This document shows, piece after piece, positions 52,596-61,916 of a stretch of 64,000 nt of DNA; position 1 is the stretch's first letter; every line of letters begins with the position of its first letter. Source of the DNA: Roseiconus nitratireducens. Its GTDB lineage: Bacteria; Planctomycetota; Planctomycetia; Pirellulales; Pirellulaceae. Both the position numbers and the translations under genes were made by a program. The stretch spans positions 62,001 through 126,000 of the forward strand of contig NZ_VWOX01000010.1 in assembly GCF_008629675.1 (NCBI RefSeq), read 5' to 3'. The notes under the pieces were generated by a model that worked only from the letters and a program-made list of their open reading frames with translations, did not search any database and had not been told where the DNA came from.

Positions 52596-54554
52596 TCAAC
52601 GGTGAATGGAATCGACGGCACCAGAGTTTGCCGATTCAGTTGCGATGCGGTGGGAATCTTTCGACATCCGGGAGAGTTCGTTTTGCCTTTGCTTGGCGAG
52701 TGCAAGCTCACCCGGGGGAATCTCTTCGACCGTTTGCGCGAACGCGTAAGCGGCCGCCGATTGCCAATAGCATCGCGCCGCGAGGTCAGCGGATTCCGCC
52801 GAGCGGCCGAAGGCTTCCCAAGTTTCTCCGAGCCAGAAAAGGTCGCCGACTGAGAAAGGCGCAGGTTGCTTTCCCAGTGCCTCGACGGCGTTGGCGAATT
52901 GATGCAACTGTTCTCGATTGAGCGTTTCATGTTGCGTCAGCTCGAACGCCAACGCGCGCACGGCCTGCAATTCCGGCGACGCGGAAACGGTGTCGGCGAG
53001 TGATGTCGCGTCGGGGGCGAAAACCGATTCGCTGGGACGTTGATGAACCGCCTGTCGAATCGGATTTGGCGACGCGTCGGATACCACATCGGACGCGTCG
53101 GCGGATGGATGGGTCCGTCCGATGGGGATGGGCGTTGCCGCGGTGGATTCGATCGCTGGAAGCTCGCTGGGGTGTGTTGTGGTCAAGAACGCTGTTGCTT
53201 GATGACCAACCAGGAACAGCAGGACACCCGCCGCGAGCGTTGACGCGGCGGCCGCCACGCGTCTGGCGGTTGATTCCGCGCCCGCCCCAGCGGACGCGAC
53301 GCGACGGTGATGCGAAGGTTTCTGGGAATTCCCTTCCGTCCAAAGCTTGATCTTGGACGTACCGGGAGAGTCCAACCGATTTGGCGTATTCCGTTGACGG
53401 TCCATCCGCTCGCCGGTGCGGTCCAATACCAGCGGCGGGTGAGGGAGCAGGTCAGACTCGAAGACCGATTCGGAGCGAAGCGGCACGGGCTCCGCCGGCG
53501 GGCCGGTGGCCTCTGTTGAAGGTGAGTCCGCGTTTGTCGATGTTGGTTGATCCGCAACGTCGGCTTGGCGATCGGCCGGCGGGAGTTGCAATGAAAACAG
53601 GATCGGTGGCGCGGTGATCGGAAGCACAACATTCCGGATTTGTTCAATTGGTTCCTTGGTGATCTCCGGGTCCGCTGCGATCTCGGTCGGATGGTGGTCG
53701 TCGGAAGACCCGAGCGGCTCGTCCCGGCGCAAGTCAGGCGGTGACGGGAAGTTCAGTTGGATCAGTTCTGGAACCGCGGTGATCGGGAGTGAAACCCTTT
53801 CGGCCGGCGATCGGGGCGAAGGCTGGCTGGCGACATCCGACGCGGCGTCGCAAGATCCGGAGGACTCTTCCGGCCGGTCAGATAGCTCCGGCTGCCCAGT
53901 TCCTAGTTTGGCGTCTAGCTCGGGACGCTGTAAATGAAACAGTTCCGGTGCCGCAACGATGGGAAGCAACACTCTCGGTGGCGGCAGCTGCAAATGGAAC
54001 AATGCCGGCGCCTCAACGATCGGAAACATGACTTTCGGCGGCGGGCAGGGATCGGCTTCATGTTGCGGAGACGCCGATCGGAGCGTGTGAAACTGGATCC
54101 GAGCTCCGTCGATGCGAAGGCTGGTACCCGCGTAGGTGATTTTGGGAGCGTTCGGTTCGGGGACGCCCAGGCCGGATGGGGGCGAAGAGGCTTGAACCGG
54201 ATCCGGCTCGCGTGTCGGCAACTTGTGCTCGATCTCAGCGAGCGGCGGATCCTCCGATTCGGCCAGGACGAGATCCGGAACCGTGATCGACGCTCCGCAT
54301 TCGCATTCCAGGGTTTCGCCGGCGGCCAGCGCATCGACGACGTACCGACCGTCGCATTGCCGGCACAGGACCGGGATTTCCAGGGTGGTGTGTCGGGGGA
54401 GCGGTGCTAGCCGAATGCCACAATCACACCGAATCGATGGGGGCATCGAGTTTGAATGGGACGTTGTCGACTGCGCAGCGGGCAACGTCGCTTCGGGGAA
54501 AGCGATCGGATGGCGACAGAGGGGGCATTGGCCCAACAACGTCATCTCAGCCAC
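52596..54554 (-). CDS. Zinc-ribbon membrane protein with four LPI-type repeats
   Basis: A 652-residue protein. The N-terminus has paired cysteines (CPLC at 10-13, CDCG at 43-46, CRQC at 64-67, CECG at 84-87), suggesting two zinc-binding ribbons. Four 20-residue repeats follow at about 174, 194, 253 and 308, with pattern [hydrophobic]2-L-P-I-x3-P-x-L-F-x-L-Q-L-P-x-P; the first two are adjacent. The linkers are acidic and Ser/Pro-rich. A single membrane helix lies at about 432-456, followed by a helical domain of about 120 residues (520-640) that looks TPR-like. The first codon is GTG at 54554; an ATG lies three codons later. I know no family with this arrangement. Confidence 0.75.
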   Translation of the reverse strand: MAEMTLLGQCPLCRHPIAFPEATLPAAQSTTSHSNSMPPSIRCDCGIRLAPLPRHTTLEIPVLCRQCDGRYVVDALAAGETLECECGASITVPDLVLAESEDPPLAEIEHKLPTREPDPVQASSPPSGLGVPEPNAPKITYAGTSLRIDGARIQFHTLRSASPQHEADPCPPPKVMFPIVEAPALFHLQLPPPRVLLPIVAAPELFHLQRPELDAKLGTGQPELSDRPEESSGSCDAASDVASQPSPRSPAERVSLPITAVPELIQLNFPSPPDLRRDEPLGSSDDHHPTEIAADPEITKEPIEQIRNVVLPITAPPILFSLQLPPADRQADVADQPTSTNADSPSTEATGPPAEPVPLRSESVFESDLLPHPPLVLDRTGERMDRQRNTPNRLDSPGTSKIKLWTEGNSQKPSHHRRVASAGAGAESTARRVAAAASTLAAGVLLFLVGHQATAFLTTTHPSELPAIESTAATPIPIGRTHPSADASDVVSDASPNPIRQAVHQRPSESVFAPDATSLADTVSASPELQAVRALAFELTQHETLNREQLHQFANAVEALGKQPAPFSVGDLFWLGETWEAFGRSAESADLAARCYWQSAAAYAFAQTVEEIPPGELALAKQRQNELSRMSKDSHRIATESANSGAVDSIHR

Positions 54555-54706
54555 TTGATAGCAAGACGATGGGCGAGAACGATCGCCGAGTCTAGCAACC
54601 GGGGGATGTTCGTCCCAAGACAGGTTTTGCCTGCGGCCGCGTTTTGGCAGCTTGGGGAGCGGCGGCTTTTCCAGACGTCGTGCAGCTTTCCGGACCTTCT
54701 GAAATT

Positions 54707-54727
54707 CACCCTCTCGGAGGGAGGGTC
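54707..54727. repeat. Repeat family 4, partial copy
   Basis: An imperfect hairpin of the ACCCTC...GAGGGT type, followed by a diverged version of the AAAG-GCAC-ACG tail seen in the other copies. Confidence 0.55.
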
Positions 54728-54825
54728 AAAGGCGAGGCACGAGTCTTTTGGGAGGGTGACTTAAAGAACCGGTTAAAATCAATGGCGCCGGACTACCCTC
54801 CCCGCGTCGTCGCAAGCTCCTCCGC

Positions 54826-54867
54826 GACCCTCCCGGAGGGAGGGTGGAGCAAAGCGGCACGACCTCT
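54826..54867. repeat. Repeat family 4, full copy
   Basis: Hairpin ACCCTCC, loop CGGAG, GGAGGGT, then the tail GGAGCAAAGCGGCACGACCT. The same tail follows a differently looped hairpin at 57696-57739. Confidence 0.65.
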
Positions 54868-55091
54868 CCAAGCAGGGACGATCGCGGCGACCCCGCTGAC
54901 AGCGGGGCCGCCACGGGAGCAAGGTGGTCAACCGAGGATCGGCATGGATGATGCTGTCGCCGTCGTGCTAAGGTGGAGTGTCAAAGTGACCGTCCAGGGA
55001 TAATGGAAGGTCGCTTCGCGGAAACTCCGCAGGATCGGAGTGGTCCGCGTCGAAAGAGATCCTTTTTCACCATGGAGAGATTGGACCAATC

Positions 55092-56093
55092 ATGTGCAAA
55101 CCAACCATGAACGATCTTTTCAACCGTCTCGGCTCGCGGGCGATCCGGACAGCTTTTCTCTGTTCGATGTCCGTTTTGGTCTTGGGAGTCGGCTCGCTGC
55201 AGGCGCAAAACATCCCGCTCGGTTCCGAACCGGTGAACCCGTCCACCCGGCCGGATCAAACGGTACCGGCGAATCGAAAGGCGCTTGCCCTGGCCGACCA
55301 GATGGCGTCCCCCAGGTTTGCCGAACGTCGCCGCGCGATCGAGAGGTTGCGTCAGATGGGCAAGGCCGCGCATCCCGTCTTGGGAAAGGTGGTGGAAACC
55401 GGAGATCCCGATTCGGCATCGAATGCGTTGGATTTGCTTCGACAAGCCAGTGAAAGTGCGGATTCAGATCTGAGGGCCAGCGCAACCGAAACGCTGCAAC
55501 GCATTGCTTCATCGGACAGCCCGATGGCCGACGCGGCGAGAAAGTCGTTGCAACCTGCCGAACAGGTTCCGCCGCGACCGGGACAGTTGCCGGGAATGCT
55601 GCCCGGGATTCCACAACCGCGACCCCAGTTCGCACCGCGACGCCGCACCAATTTGCGAATCAGCATTCGGACGGCCAACGGCGTGCGTGATGTCGAAGTC
55701 ACGGAGAATGATCGGACGTTTCGATTTCGTGACAACGGGCAGTCGCTGGACGTCGAGCGTCCTGATGGCCAGGGCGGTACGACGAAGAAGTCCTATCAAG
55801 GCGTGGACGATTTGAAGAAGCAGGATCCGGAGGCCTATGAGGCTCACAAGAAGGCGGGCGGCCAGCAACTGCGTCTGCAGCAAAATCGGACTCTGATGCC
55901 ACTGATTCCCGGGTTGCCGCCCGGCATGTTCCGCGGTCCCGGAATTCGACCGCCCGGGGACCGTCGGCCGACACCCCGGGAATCCGCGCCACCGCAACAG
56001 GATGGGCCACGGATTGAATTGCATCCCGGTGTCCCGCCGTCGATTTTGCCCGATCCCGTGACGCCGCCCAAGTCGCCAAGGGTGGAGGTGTAA
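55092..56093 (+). CDS. Exported protein with HEAT-like helices
   Basis: A 333-residue exported protein. Residues about 17-38 form a signal peptide (RAIRTAFLCSMSVLVLGVGS, then LQAQ). Residues about 60-150 form paired helices in HEAT/armadillo style (ASPRFAERRRAIERLRQMGK; DLRASATETLQRIASSDSP). A beta segment (RISIRTANGVRDVEVTENDR) precedes a long Pro/Gly/Arg-rich C-terminus that is probably disordered. GGAGAG lies twelve bases before the ATG at 55092; a second ATG five codons later is possible. The function is unknown; scaffold or binding roles are usual for such helices. Confidence 0.7.
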   Translation: MCKPTMNDLFNRLGSRAIRTAFLCSMSVLVLGVGSLQAQNIPLGSEPVNPSTRPDQTVPANRKALALADQMASPRFAERRRAIERLRQMGKAAHPVLGKVVETGDPDSASNALDLLRQASESADSDLRASATETLQRIASSDSPMADAARKSLQPAEQVPPRPGQLPGMLPGIPQPRPQFAPRRRTNLRISIRTANGVRDVEVTENDRTFRFRDNGQSLDVERPDGQGGTTKKSYQGVDDLKKQDPEAYEAHKKAGGQQLRLQQNRTLMPLIPGLPPGMFRGPGIRPPGDRRPTPRESAPPQQDGPRIELHPGVPPSILPDPVTPPKSPRVEV

Positions 56094-56225
56094 AGAATCG
56101 CCGACCGTTCCGAGCGGCAACCACGTCATGTTGCGTGAGCCGCGTGGTAATCATTGGTGGCGCTGTCCCGCTAGCTGCCGCTTGTTCTCCGTCTGGCGAC
56201 GGCGTCTTGGGAGACAGATCATGTC

Positions 56226-56367
56226 TCGGCAGGCGGAGCCTGCAATGCAGTGGGTTCCAAGGCGGGAGCCTTGGAACCAGTGGGATGATGGCGGGAGCTT
56301 TGGAACGAGCGGCTTGAGGCCAGCGGGATGATGGCGGGAGCGTTGGGACCAGCGGGATGATTGGCCA
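56226..56367. repeat. Composite hairpin repeat block 4 (right half, decayed copies)
   Basis: Contains only hp3 (GCAGGC, loop GGA, GCCTGC) and hp4 (GGTTCCAAGGC, loop GGGA), followed by two degenerate pieces of the hp4 right arm at about 56285 and 56333, separated by GATGATGGCGGGAGC-type sequence. Hp1 and hp2 are missing, so this is a broken unit. Confidence 0.75.
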
Positions 56368-56390
56368 CTTCGCGAGCCGGGGCGGCCTTG

Positions 56391-57428
56391 CTAATTCTCG
56401 TACGCCTCATCATCCAAGTCATCCGGCTCGCGATCGAATGCCTCGTCGTCATCTTCCTCACGGCCGTTGCGACGGAGCAGTGTTTCCGGCGGCTCGCTGT
56501 CGTCGTCCGGTACCCAGCGAATCGTCTCCCTGGGCGGATCCGAAAGGCTCTCGTCACACTGAATCGCATTCCAGCTGACGTTGCCGGGACCGTCGGCCGT
56601 GTCGCCGTCATCGAAATGCTCGTCCGAGCTCAGTAGATACAGCGATGCATTGCGAAGAAAGCGTTCCACCTCAGCCGGTTCGTACTTTTGGGTGTTGTAG
56701 ACGGCTTCCATGTCCGGCAGGTCCAACTGCCCCATGCCCACTGTGTCCATCATCGCCCACGAATCCTCGGCACGGAACAACCGCACGTTGGTCCACATAT
56801 CCAGCGGTGGAAGTTCGTAGTTCCAGGCGTAGTTCAACCCTTGTCGCAAACCGTTTTCGTCACGCAGCACTTCGCCGCCCGGGTTGAAATAACAGATCGC
56901 TTCGGGAAGATCCAACACGGCCGAAACCGCCTTGGTCAGGAAGCGAAGCTCGGCCATCGGGTCGTAATCATCCGGAATCAACACCACGTCATCCGAATCA
57001 CCCGTCTCCTGCTCGTTGGATTCTTCGCTACCAAGCACGTAACTGATCAGCAAACGCAGATGAGCCTGGTGTTCTTTCCCGACGTCTTCGCCCTGCTCCC
57101 AAGCCCAGGATTGTTCGCTGGCCCGCTGCAGGCATCCGGGAAATGCGAGCGGTCCGAACTGTCCCAATGACCACGCGACAAAGATCTCCGGCGCCGACTC
57201 GGGGTCACCCATGTCATCCGGCCAGGGCTCCGTCGACGGGGTGACCAGCATGTGCCCGCGGACTTCCGGGCGGTAATTGATGATCAGCGTCTCCGGAGAA
57301 GCATCGTCGACGACCGATTCTTGCACACCAACGATTTCAAAGCCGGAGAGCTTCTCCCGGAGCGTTTCCAGGGAAACAGGCTTGCGGAGCAGCACGCAGA
57401 CCCCTTGAGTGAATAGCCCTTTCGCCAT
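56391..57428 (-). CDS. DUF4261-like protein
   Basis: A 345-residue soluble protein. The N-terminus (MAKGLFTQGVCVLLRKPVSL, then LREKLSGFEIVGVQ) and the block AEDSWAMMDTVGMGQLDLPD resemble DUF4261 proteins, whose function is unknown. The C-terminal 50 residues are strongly acidic (EEDDDEAFDREPDDLDDEAY). The ATG at 57428 starts the family-like region; the frame remains open upstream into repeat sequence, which is rejected. It stands between two repeat-rich gaps. The family call is from motif memory and moderately certain. Confidence 0.68.
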   Translation of the reverse strand: MAKGLFTQGVCVLLRKPVSLETLREKLSGFEIVGVQESVVDDASPETLIINYRPEVRGHMLVTPSTEPWPDDMGDPESAPEIFVAWSLGQFGPLAFPGCLQRASEQSWAWEQGEDVGKEHQAHLRLLISYVLGSEESNEQETGDSDDVVLIPDDYDPMAELRFLTKAVSAVLDLPEAICYFNPGGEVLRDENGLRQGLNYAWNYELPPLDMWTNVRLFRAEDSWAMMDTVGMGQLDLPDMEAVYNTQKYEPAEVERFLRNASLYLLSSDEHFDDGDTADGPGNVSWNAIQCDESLSDPPRETIRWVPDDDSEPPETLLRRNGREEDDDEAFDREPDDLDDEAYEN

Positions 57429-57615
57429 GTTCGTCCGTTGCCGCTCAAAGGTCCGATACGTCAATCCTGGCGGATGCCCACCCCGCGGCTCCATTTTTAA
57501 CGCGCGGGCGGACGCAGGACGAGTCCATGCGGCGGGGTCGCGGTCCAGAATCCGCAGCAATCGGCTACCCCCTCCGCTGTTGGAGGTCGTGCCGTTGCTC
57601 GATTGGAGTCGCAAA

Positions 57616-57652
57616 GCGACGACAGCCCCCTGTCGTCGGCGCAAGCCGACGG
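57616..57652. repeat. Overlapping-hairpin repeat family 2, copy 2
   Basis: Same two mutually exclusive hairpins as 43975-44011. Only the two variable bases of the first loop differ (CC instead of TT). Confidence 0.8.
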
Positions 57653-57695
57653 AAACGGCTGCCGAGCGGCGAGGCAATCCTCCCTCGATGCGCTC

Positions 57696-57739
57696 GACCC
57701 TCCTTGGAAAGGAGGGTGAAATAAAGCTGCACGACCTCT
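57696..57739. repeat. Repeat family 4, second full copy
   Basis: Hairpin ACCCTCCTT, loop GGA, AAGGAGGGT. The stem is two pairs longer than at 54826, so the stem is preserved although the loop bases changed. The tail AAAGCTGCACGACCTCT is shared. Confidence 0.65.
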
Positions 57740-57773
57740 TTGCGGGAGGGTGAAGCAGAGAACTGACCGAGCC

Positions 57774-58715
57774 CTACAATCCCAGGTCGCCGAAGAGCGG
57801 CGTGCTCAGGTAGCGTTCGCCCAGGCTACACATGATCGTGACGATTCGTTTGCCTTTCATTTCGGGACGCGCGGCGACCTGGGCCGCGGCCCACATGTTG
57901 GCCCCGCTGCTGATGCCGGCGACGATGCCTTCCTCTTTCGCCAGCCGTCGCCCCCAGGAAAACGCGTCTTCGTCGTCCACTTTGACGACGTCATCGATGA
58001 TCGACGTGTCCAGGTTCTTGGGAATGAAGCCTGCGCCGATCCCCTGAATGCGGTGCTTTCCAGGGCTTCCCCCGCTGATCACCGGAGAGTGAACCGGTTC
58101 CACGGCGATCGCCTTGAAATCAGGGTTCAATTTTTTCAAATACCGCGACACGCCGGTGATCGTGCCCCCGGTTCCAACTCCGGCCACGATCGCGTCGATC
58201 TGGTGTCCGCTGTCTTCCCAGATTTCCGGGCCCGTGGTTGCCTCGTGGATGGCGGGGTTGGCCGGATTTTCGAATTGCTGCGGCATGAACGTGTTGTCGC
58301 CGGCATCAACCAGTTCGGCTGCCTTGTTGATGGCGCCTTTCATGCCGTCGCCCGCCGGGGTCAACACCAAGTCGGCGCCCATCGCACGCAACAACGCCCG
58401 GCGTTCGACCGACATGGATTCGGGCATCGTCAGAGTCAATTTGTAACCCTTGGCGGCACAGACGAATGCCAACGCGATGCCGGTGTTCCCACTGGTAGGT
58501 TCGATCACGTGCGTGTCGGGTTTCAGACGGCCATCTTTCTCGGCTGCTTCGATCATGGCGACCCCGATCCGGTCTTTCACGCTGTTCAGCGGTTGAAAGA
58601 ACTCGCATTTCGCGAAGACGGTCGCCCCGCCTTCAGGAACCAGCCGGTTGATCTGAATCATCGGCGTCTCGCCGATCGCCTTGGACACATCTGCGTAAGT
58701 CTTTTCGCGTGCCAT
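57774..58715 (-). CDS. cysK: Cysteine synthase A (O-acetylserine sulfhydrylase)
   Basis: A PLP enzyme making cysteine from O-acetylserine and sulfide. The 313 residues match the family. K47 in QPLNSVKDRIG is the PLP lysine, PTSGNTGIALA binds the substrate carboxylate, and GVGTGGTITGVSRYL binds the PLP phosphate. Two ATGs are close together. The one at 58715 has GGAGG seven bases upstream, while the one at 58721 is too close to it, so 58715 is chosen. The frame also extends 110 codons upstream without family features. No cysE is adjacent. Confidence 0.95.
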   Translation of the reverse strand: MAREKTYADVSKAIGETPMIQINRLVPEGGATVFAKCEFFQPLNSVKDRIGVAMIEAAEKDGRLKPDTHVIEPTSGNTGIALAFVCAAKGYKLTLTMPESMSVERRALLRAMGADLVLTPAGDGMKGAINKAAELVDAGDNTFMPQQFENPANPAIHEATTGPEIWEDSGHQIDAIVAGVGTGGTITGVSRYLKKLNPDFKAIAVEPVHSPVISGGSPGKHRIQGIGAGFIPKNLDTSIIDDVVKVDDEDAFSWGRRLAKEEGIVAGISSGANMWAAAQVAARPEMKGKRIVTIMCSLGERYLSTPLFGDLGL

Positions 58716-58738
58716 GGTCATTCCTCCGTGTAGAAGCC
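58716..58738 (-). promoter_or_regulatory. Shine-Dalgarno site deciding the cysK start
   Basis: GGAGGA on the minus strand directly abuts an ATG at 58721 and lies seven bases before the ATG at 58715. Spacing favours the second. Confidence 0.65.
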
Positions 58739-58920
58739 GTTGGGTAAAACGTTTCGATGAATCGTCAGCCACCTGGGAATCGCCGATACGCGCGATGCTT
58801 TCTCTGGAACCGTGTCGCTGTGATCGCCAGATCGCGGTTGACAGCTGACGGACATCGGCAGCAACAGGGTTGATCGGAGATCTCAGACAGGGCCGGGCAT
58901 CAATCAATCCGGGGGTCGAT

Positions 58921-59931
58921 TCAGTCGACCACCCAAGTATCACCGGCGTTGAACAGTTTTTCCAAATCACCGTCGCCGCGTTGTTCTTTGGCGAGTTTGA
59001 CTTGGTCGTTGATTTGGTCATCGTAGGTGGCCACGCCTGCGACATCGCGAAGAACGCCGATCGGCTCAGGCATTTCCGGGTGCCGCATTCGCGCCAGCAT
59101 CATCTGGATGGACGGGTTCGGATCCTTTTCGTCATGAATCAGCAGGTCGTCGTCGGGGACCTCGCTGCGATCGACGACTCGCAAATGATTGCCGATCAAG
59201 CGAATCCCCTTCTCGTTGTCCTTTCCAAAGACAAGCGGCTTGCCGTGTTCCAATTCGACGACGTTTTCGGCCCGCTGCTTCTTCTCTTGCGCGTAAGCCA
59301 TGGCTCCGTCATTGAAGACGTTGCAATTCTGGTAGACCTCGACCAGCGAAGTACCTTTGTGTTCCGAGGCACGCTTGAGCACCATGCCCAGGTGCTTGAC
59401 GTGCGCGTCCAGGCTGCGGGCGACGAAGGTTGCTTCGGCGGCCAACGCCAGTGAAAGCGGGCTCAACGGATGGTCAATCGATCCCATCGGCGTGCTCTTG
59501 GTGACCTGGCCTTCCGTGCTGGTCGGGCTGTACTGGCCTTTGGTCAAACCGTAAATCCGGTTGTTGAAGAGCACGATGTTGATGTCCAGGTTGCGTCGCA
59601 ACACATGGATGAAATGGTTGCCGCCGATCGACAGCGCGTCCCCGTCGCCGGTGATGACCCAGACCATCAAGTCGGGACGCGTCGCCTTCAGCCCGGTGGC
59701 AAAGGTCGGCGCCCGGCCGTGGATGCTGTGCATCCCGTAGGTGTTCATGTAATACGGGAACCGGCTGCTGCAGCCGATGCCGCTGACGAACACGATCTTT
59801 TCGCGAGGCACGCCGAGTTCCGGCAGCACCTTCTTCATCTGGGCCAGGATCGAGTAATCGCCGCACCCGGGGCACCATCGGACGTCTTGGTCAGAGGCAA
59901 AATCGGCGGCTTTGAGGACAGGCAGCGACAT
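58921..59931 (-). CDS. korB: 2-oxoacid:ferredoxin oxidoreductase, beta subunit
   Basis: The 336-residue TPP-binding subunit. With KorA it oxidatively decarboxylates a 2-oxoacid (2-oxoglutarate or pyruvate) to acyl-CoA and reduces ferredoxin. WCPGCGDYSIL and GIGCSSRFPYYMNTYG carry conserved cysteines near an iron-sulfur cluster. GDGDALSIGGNHFIHVLRRN with LFNNRIYGLTKGQYSPTS is the TPP/Mg motif of the KorB type. No separate ferredoxin-like delta subunit is nearby. It is downstream of korA after 125 bases on the same strand. KorAB enzymes are common in planctomycetes as a replacement for the 2-oxoglutarate dehydrogenase complex; the exact oxoacid is inference. Confidence 0.92.
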   Translation of the reverse strand: MSLPVLKAADFASDQDVRWCPGCGDYSILAQMKKVLPELGVPREKIVFVSGIGCSSRFPYYMNTYGMHSIHGRAPTFATGLKATRPDLMVWVITGDGDALSIGGNHFIHVLRRNLDINIVLFNNRIYGLTKGQYSPTSTEGQVTKSTPMGSIDHPLSPLSLALAAEATFVARSLDAHVKHLGMVLKRASEHKGTSLVEVYQNCNVFNDGAMAYAQEKKQRAENVVELEHGKPLVFGKDNEKGIRLIGNHLRVVDRSEVPDDDLLIHDEKDPNPSIQMMLARMRHPEMPEPIGVLRDVAGVATYDDQINDQVKLAKEQRGDGDLEKLFNAGDTWVVD

Positions 59932-60056
59932 GATATTGAATACAGAACTTTGGACGGAGATGATTGTTGGGGACGGCCGATCGCAGTTGACCCGCTGGTG
60001 AGGTGAGCTTCAGCCGTTGGCGGTTTGCCCGGCAGCGGCGGCACGGCGTTGCATGC

Positions 60057-61916
60057 TCAGGCGGCCACGGCCGCGGGCAAGTGGGTTTCGATGGCTTCGA
60101 TCAGCTCGCTGACCGAGAACGGCTTGCCTTGGACTTTGTTGAATCCCAAACAGTCGACCAGGTACTTCGACCGCAGCAGCATCCGTAGCTGTCCCATGTT
60201 CAATTCCGGCACCAGCACGCGATCAAACGAACGCAGCAGTTCGCCCAGGTTCTTGGGGAACGGATTGATGTAGCGGAGATGCACGTGACTGACTTGGTGC
60301 CCGGCTTCCTGGCAGCGTCGGACCGCCGTGTGGCAGGCCCCGTAGGTGCCGCCCCAGGAAACGACTAGCAGGTCACCGCTTGATTCTCCCAGGATGTCCT
60401 GGTCGGGAATCCGTTCGGCGATCTTGGCGACCTTGTTGGCGCGCGTTTCGACCATCAGGTGGTGGTTGGCCGGATCGTAGCTGACGTTGCCGGTCTCGTG
60501 CTCTTTCTCCAAACCACCAACTCGGTGCATCAAACCCTCGGTACCGGGGATTGCCCAGGGACGTGACAGATTCTTGTCGCGCAGGTAAGGCAAGAACGGT
60601 TCCGCCGGGTCGGCCCCTTCGGGGTGGGTGATTTGAATTTGCGGCAGCGATTTGATGTCAGGGATTTTCCAGGGCTCGCTGCCGTTGGCAATGTAGCCGT
60701 CCGACAGCAGCATCACCGGGACCATGCACTCGGTCGCGATGCGCCAAGCTTCGATCGCCATGTCGAAACAATCGGCCGGTGAGCACGGAGCGACGATCGG
60801 GATCGGCGATTCGCCGTTGCGGCCAAACATCGCTTGCAACAGATCGCTCTGCTCAGTCTTTGTGGGCAGTCCCGTGCTGGGACCGCCGCGCTGGACGTTG
60901 ATCACGACCATGGGCAATTCCAACATCATGCCCAGACCCATCGCCTCGGCTTTCAAGGCAATCCCGGGACCGCTGCTGGCCGTTACACCCATCGTTCCGC
61001 CGAACGCGGCGCCGATCGTCGCACACATGGCTGCGATCTCATCTTCGGCCTGGAACGTCCGCACACCGAAATTCTTGTGCTTGGTCAGTTCATGCAAGAT
61101 GTCGCTGGCCGGCGTGATCGGGTAGGTGCCGTAAAACAAGTCTTTGCCGCTCAACTTGCTGGCTGCCACCAGTCCCCAAGCCAACGCCTGGTTGCCCATG
61201 ATGTTGCGGTAGGTGCCCGGCGTCAGGTCGGCTGCTTCCACCTGATAGCTTTCACCGAACGCTTCGGTGGTTTCACCATAGGCCCAACCGGCGCGCAACG
61301 CCGCTTCGTTAGCCGAGGCGACTTCCGGTTTCTTGCCGAACTTGGCTTCGATGAAACGCAGCGTCGGATCCAGCGAGCGACCGAACAGCCAGTACACCAG
61401 GCCCATCGCGAAGAAGTTCTTGCAACGATCCGCGATTTTGGGACTGAGCCCGTGTTCGGACACCGCGTCGCGGGTCAGCCGCGTCATCGGGACTTTGAAG
61501 ACCCGGTAGGTGTCGTTGATGACGGTGGCGTCCAGCGGGTTGCTGTCGACCTTGGCCAGCTTGAAATCTTTGTCGGTGAATCCGTCTTCGTTGGCAATCA
61601 AGATCCCGCCTTTGCGCAGATCTTGAAGGTTGGTCACCATGGCTGCCGGATTCATCACCACCAACGCATCCAGCGTGTCGCCCGGGGTGAAGATCTCTTC
61701 GCGGGCGAACTGCACCTGGAATCCGCTGACACCGGCACGCGTCCCACGCGGGGCGCGGATCTCGGCGGGGAAGTCGGGGAACGTCGCAACGTCATTCCCG
61801 GCCAGTGCACTGGTGTTGGTCAGTTGGGTGCCCAGCAATTGCATCCCGTCGCCGGAGTCGCCGGCCAGGCGGACGGTGATTCCGGAAACCGATTTGACAT
61901 CTTTTGAAGTCGTCAT
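60057..61916 (-). CDS. korA: 2-oxoacid:ferredoxin oxidoreductase, fused gamma-alpha subunit
   Basis: A 619-residue catalytic partner of KorB. The N-terminal gamma domain (about 10-195) has VRLAGDSGDGMQLLGTQL and PAEIRAPRGTRAGVSGFQV. The alpha domain (about 230-600) has GNQALAWGLVAASKLSGKDL, YGTYPITPASDILHEL, FQAEDEIAAMCATIGAAFGG and VINVQRGGPSTGLPTKTEQS, the substrate and CoA region. Gamma-alpha fusion is usual for KorA. The ATG at 61916 directly precedes the gamma domain. Expression may be controlled through the palindrome upstream (62073-62087). The A/B pair probably forms an alpha-2 beta-2 enzyme. Confidence 0.94.
   Translation of the reverse strand: MTTSKDVKSVSGITVRLAGDSGDGMQLLGTQLTNTSALAGNDVATFPDFPAEIRAPRGTRAGVSGFQVQFAREEIFTPGDTLDALVVMNPAAMVTNLQDLRKGGILIANEDGFTDKDFKLAKVDSNPLDATVINDTYRVFKVPMTRLTRDAVSEHGLSPKIADRCKNFFAMGLVYWLFGRSLDPTLRFIEAKFGKKPEVASANEAALRAGWAYGETTEAFGESYQVEAADLTPGTYRNIMGNQALAWGLVAASKLSGKDLFYGTYPITPASDILHELTKHKNFGVRTFQAEDEIAAMCATIGAAFGGTMGVTASSGPGIALKAEAMGLGMMLELPMVVINVQRGGPSTGLPTKTEQSDLLQAMFGRNGESPIPIVAPCSPADCFDMAIEAWRIATECMVPVMLLSDGYIANGSEPWKIPDIKSLPQIQITHPEGADPAEPFLPYLRDKNLSRPWAIPGTEGLMHRVGGLEKEHETGNVSYDPANHHLMVETRANKVAKIAERIPDQDILGESSGDLLVVSWGGTYGACHTAVRRCQEAGHQVSHVHLRYINPFPKNLGELLRSFDRVLVPELNMGQLRMLLRSKYLVDCLGFNKVQGKPFSVSELIEAIETHLPAAVAA

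Larger units (their letters stand above)
54555..55091. other. Intergenic region with repeat family 4
   Basis: 537 bases with no convincing gene. Two copies of repeat family 4 are present, at 54707-54727 (partial) and 54826-54867. The stretch 55000-55090 likely holds the promoter for the downstream exported protein. Confidence 0.5.
57429..57773. other. Intergenic region with two repeat families
   Basis: 345 bases upstream of the DUF4261-like gene and downstream of cysK. It holds copy 2 of family 2 (57616-57652) and a copy of family 4 (57696-57739). No gene seen. Confidence 0.6.
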
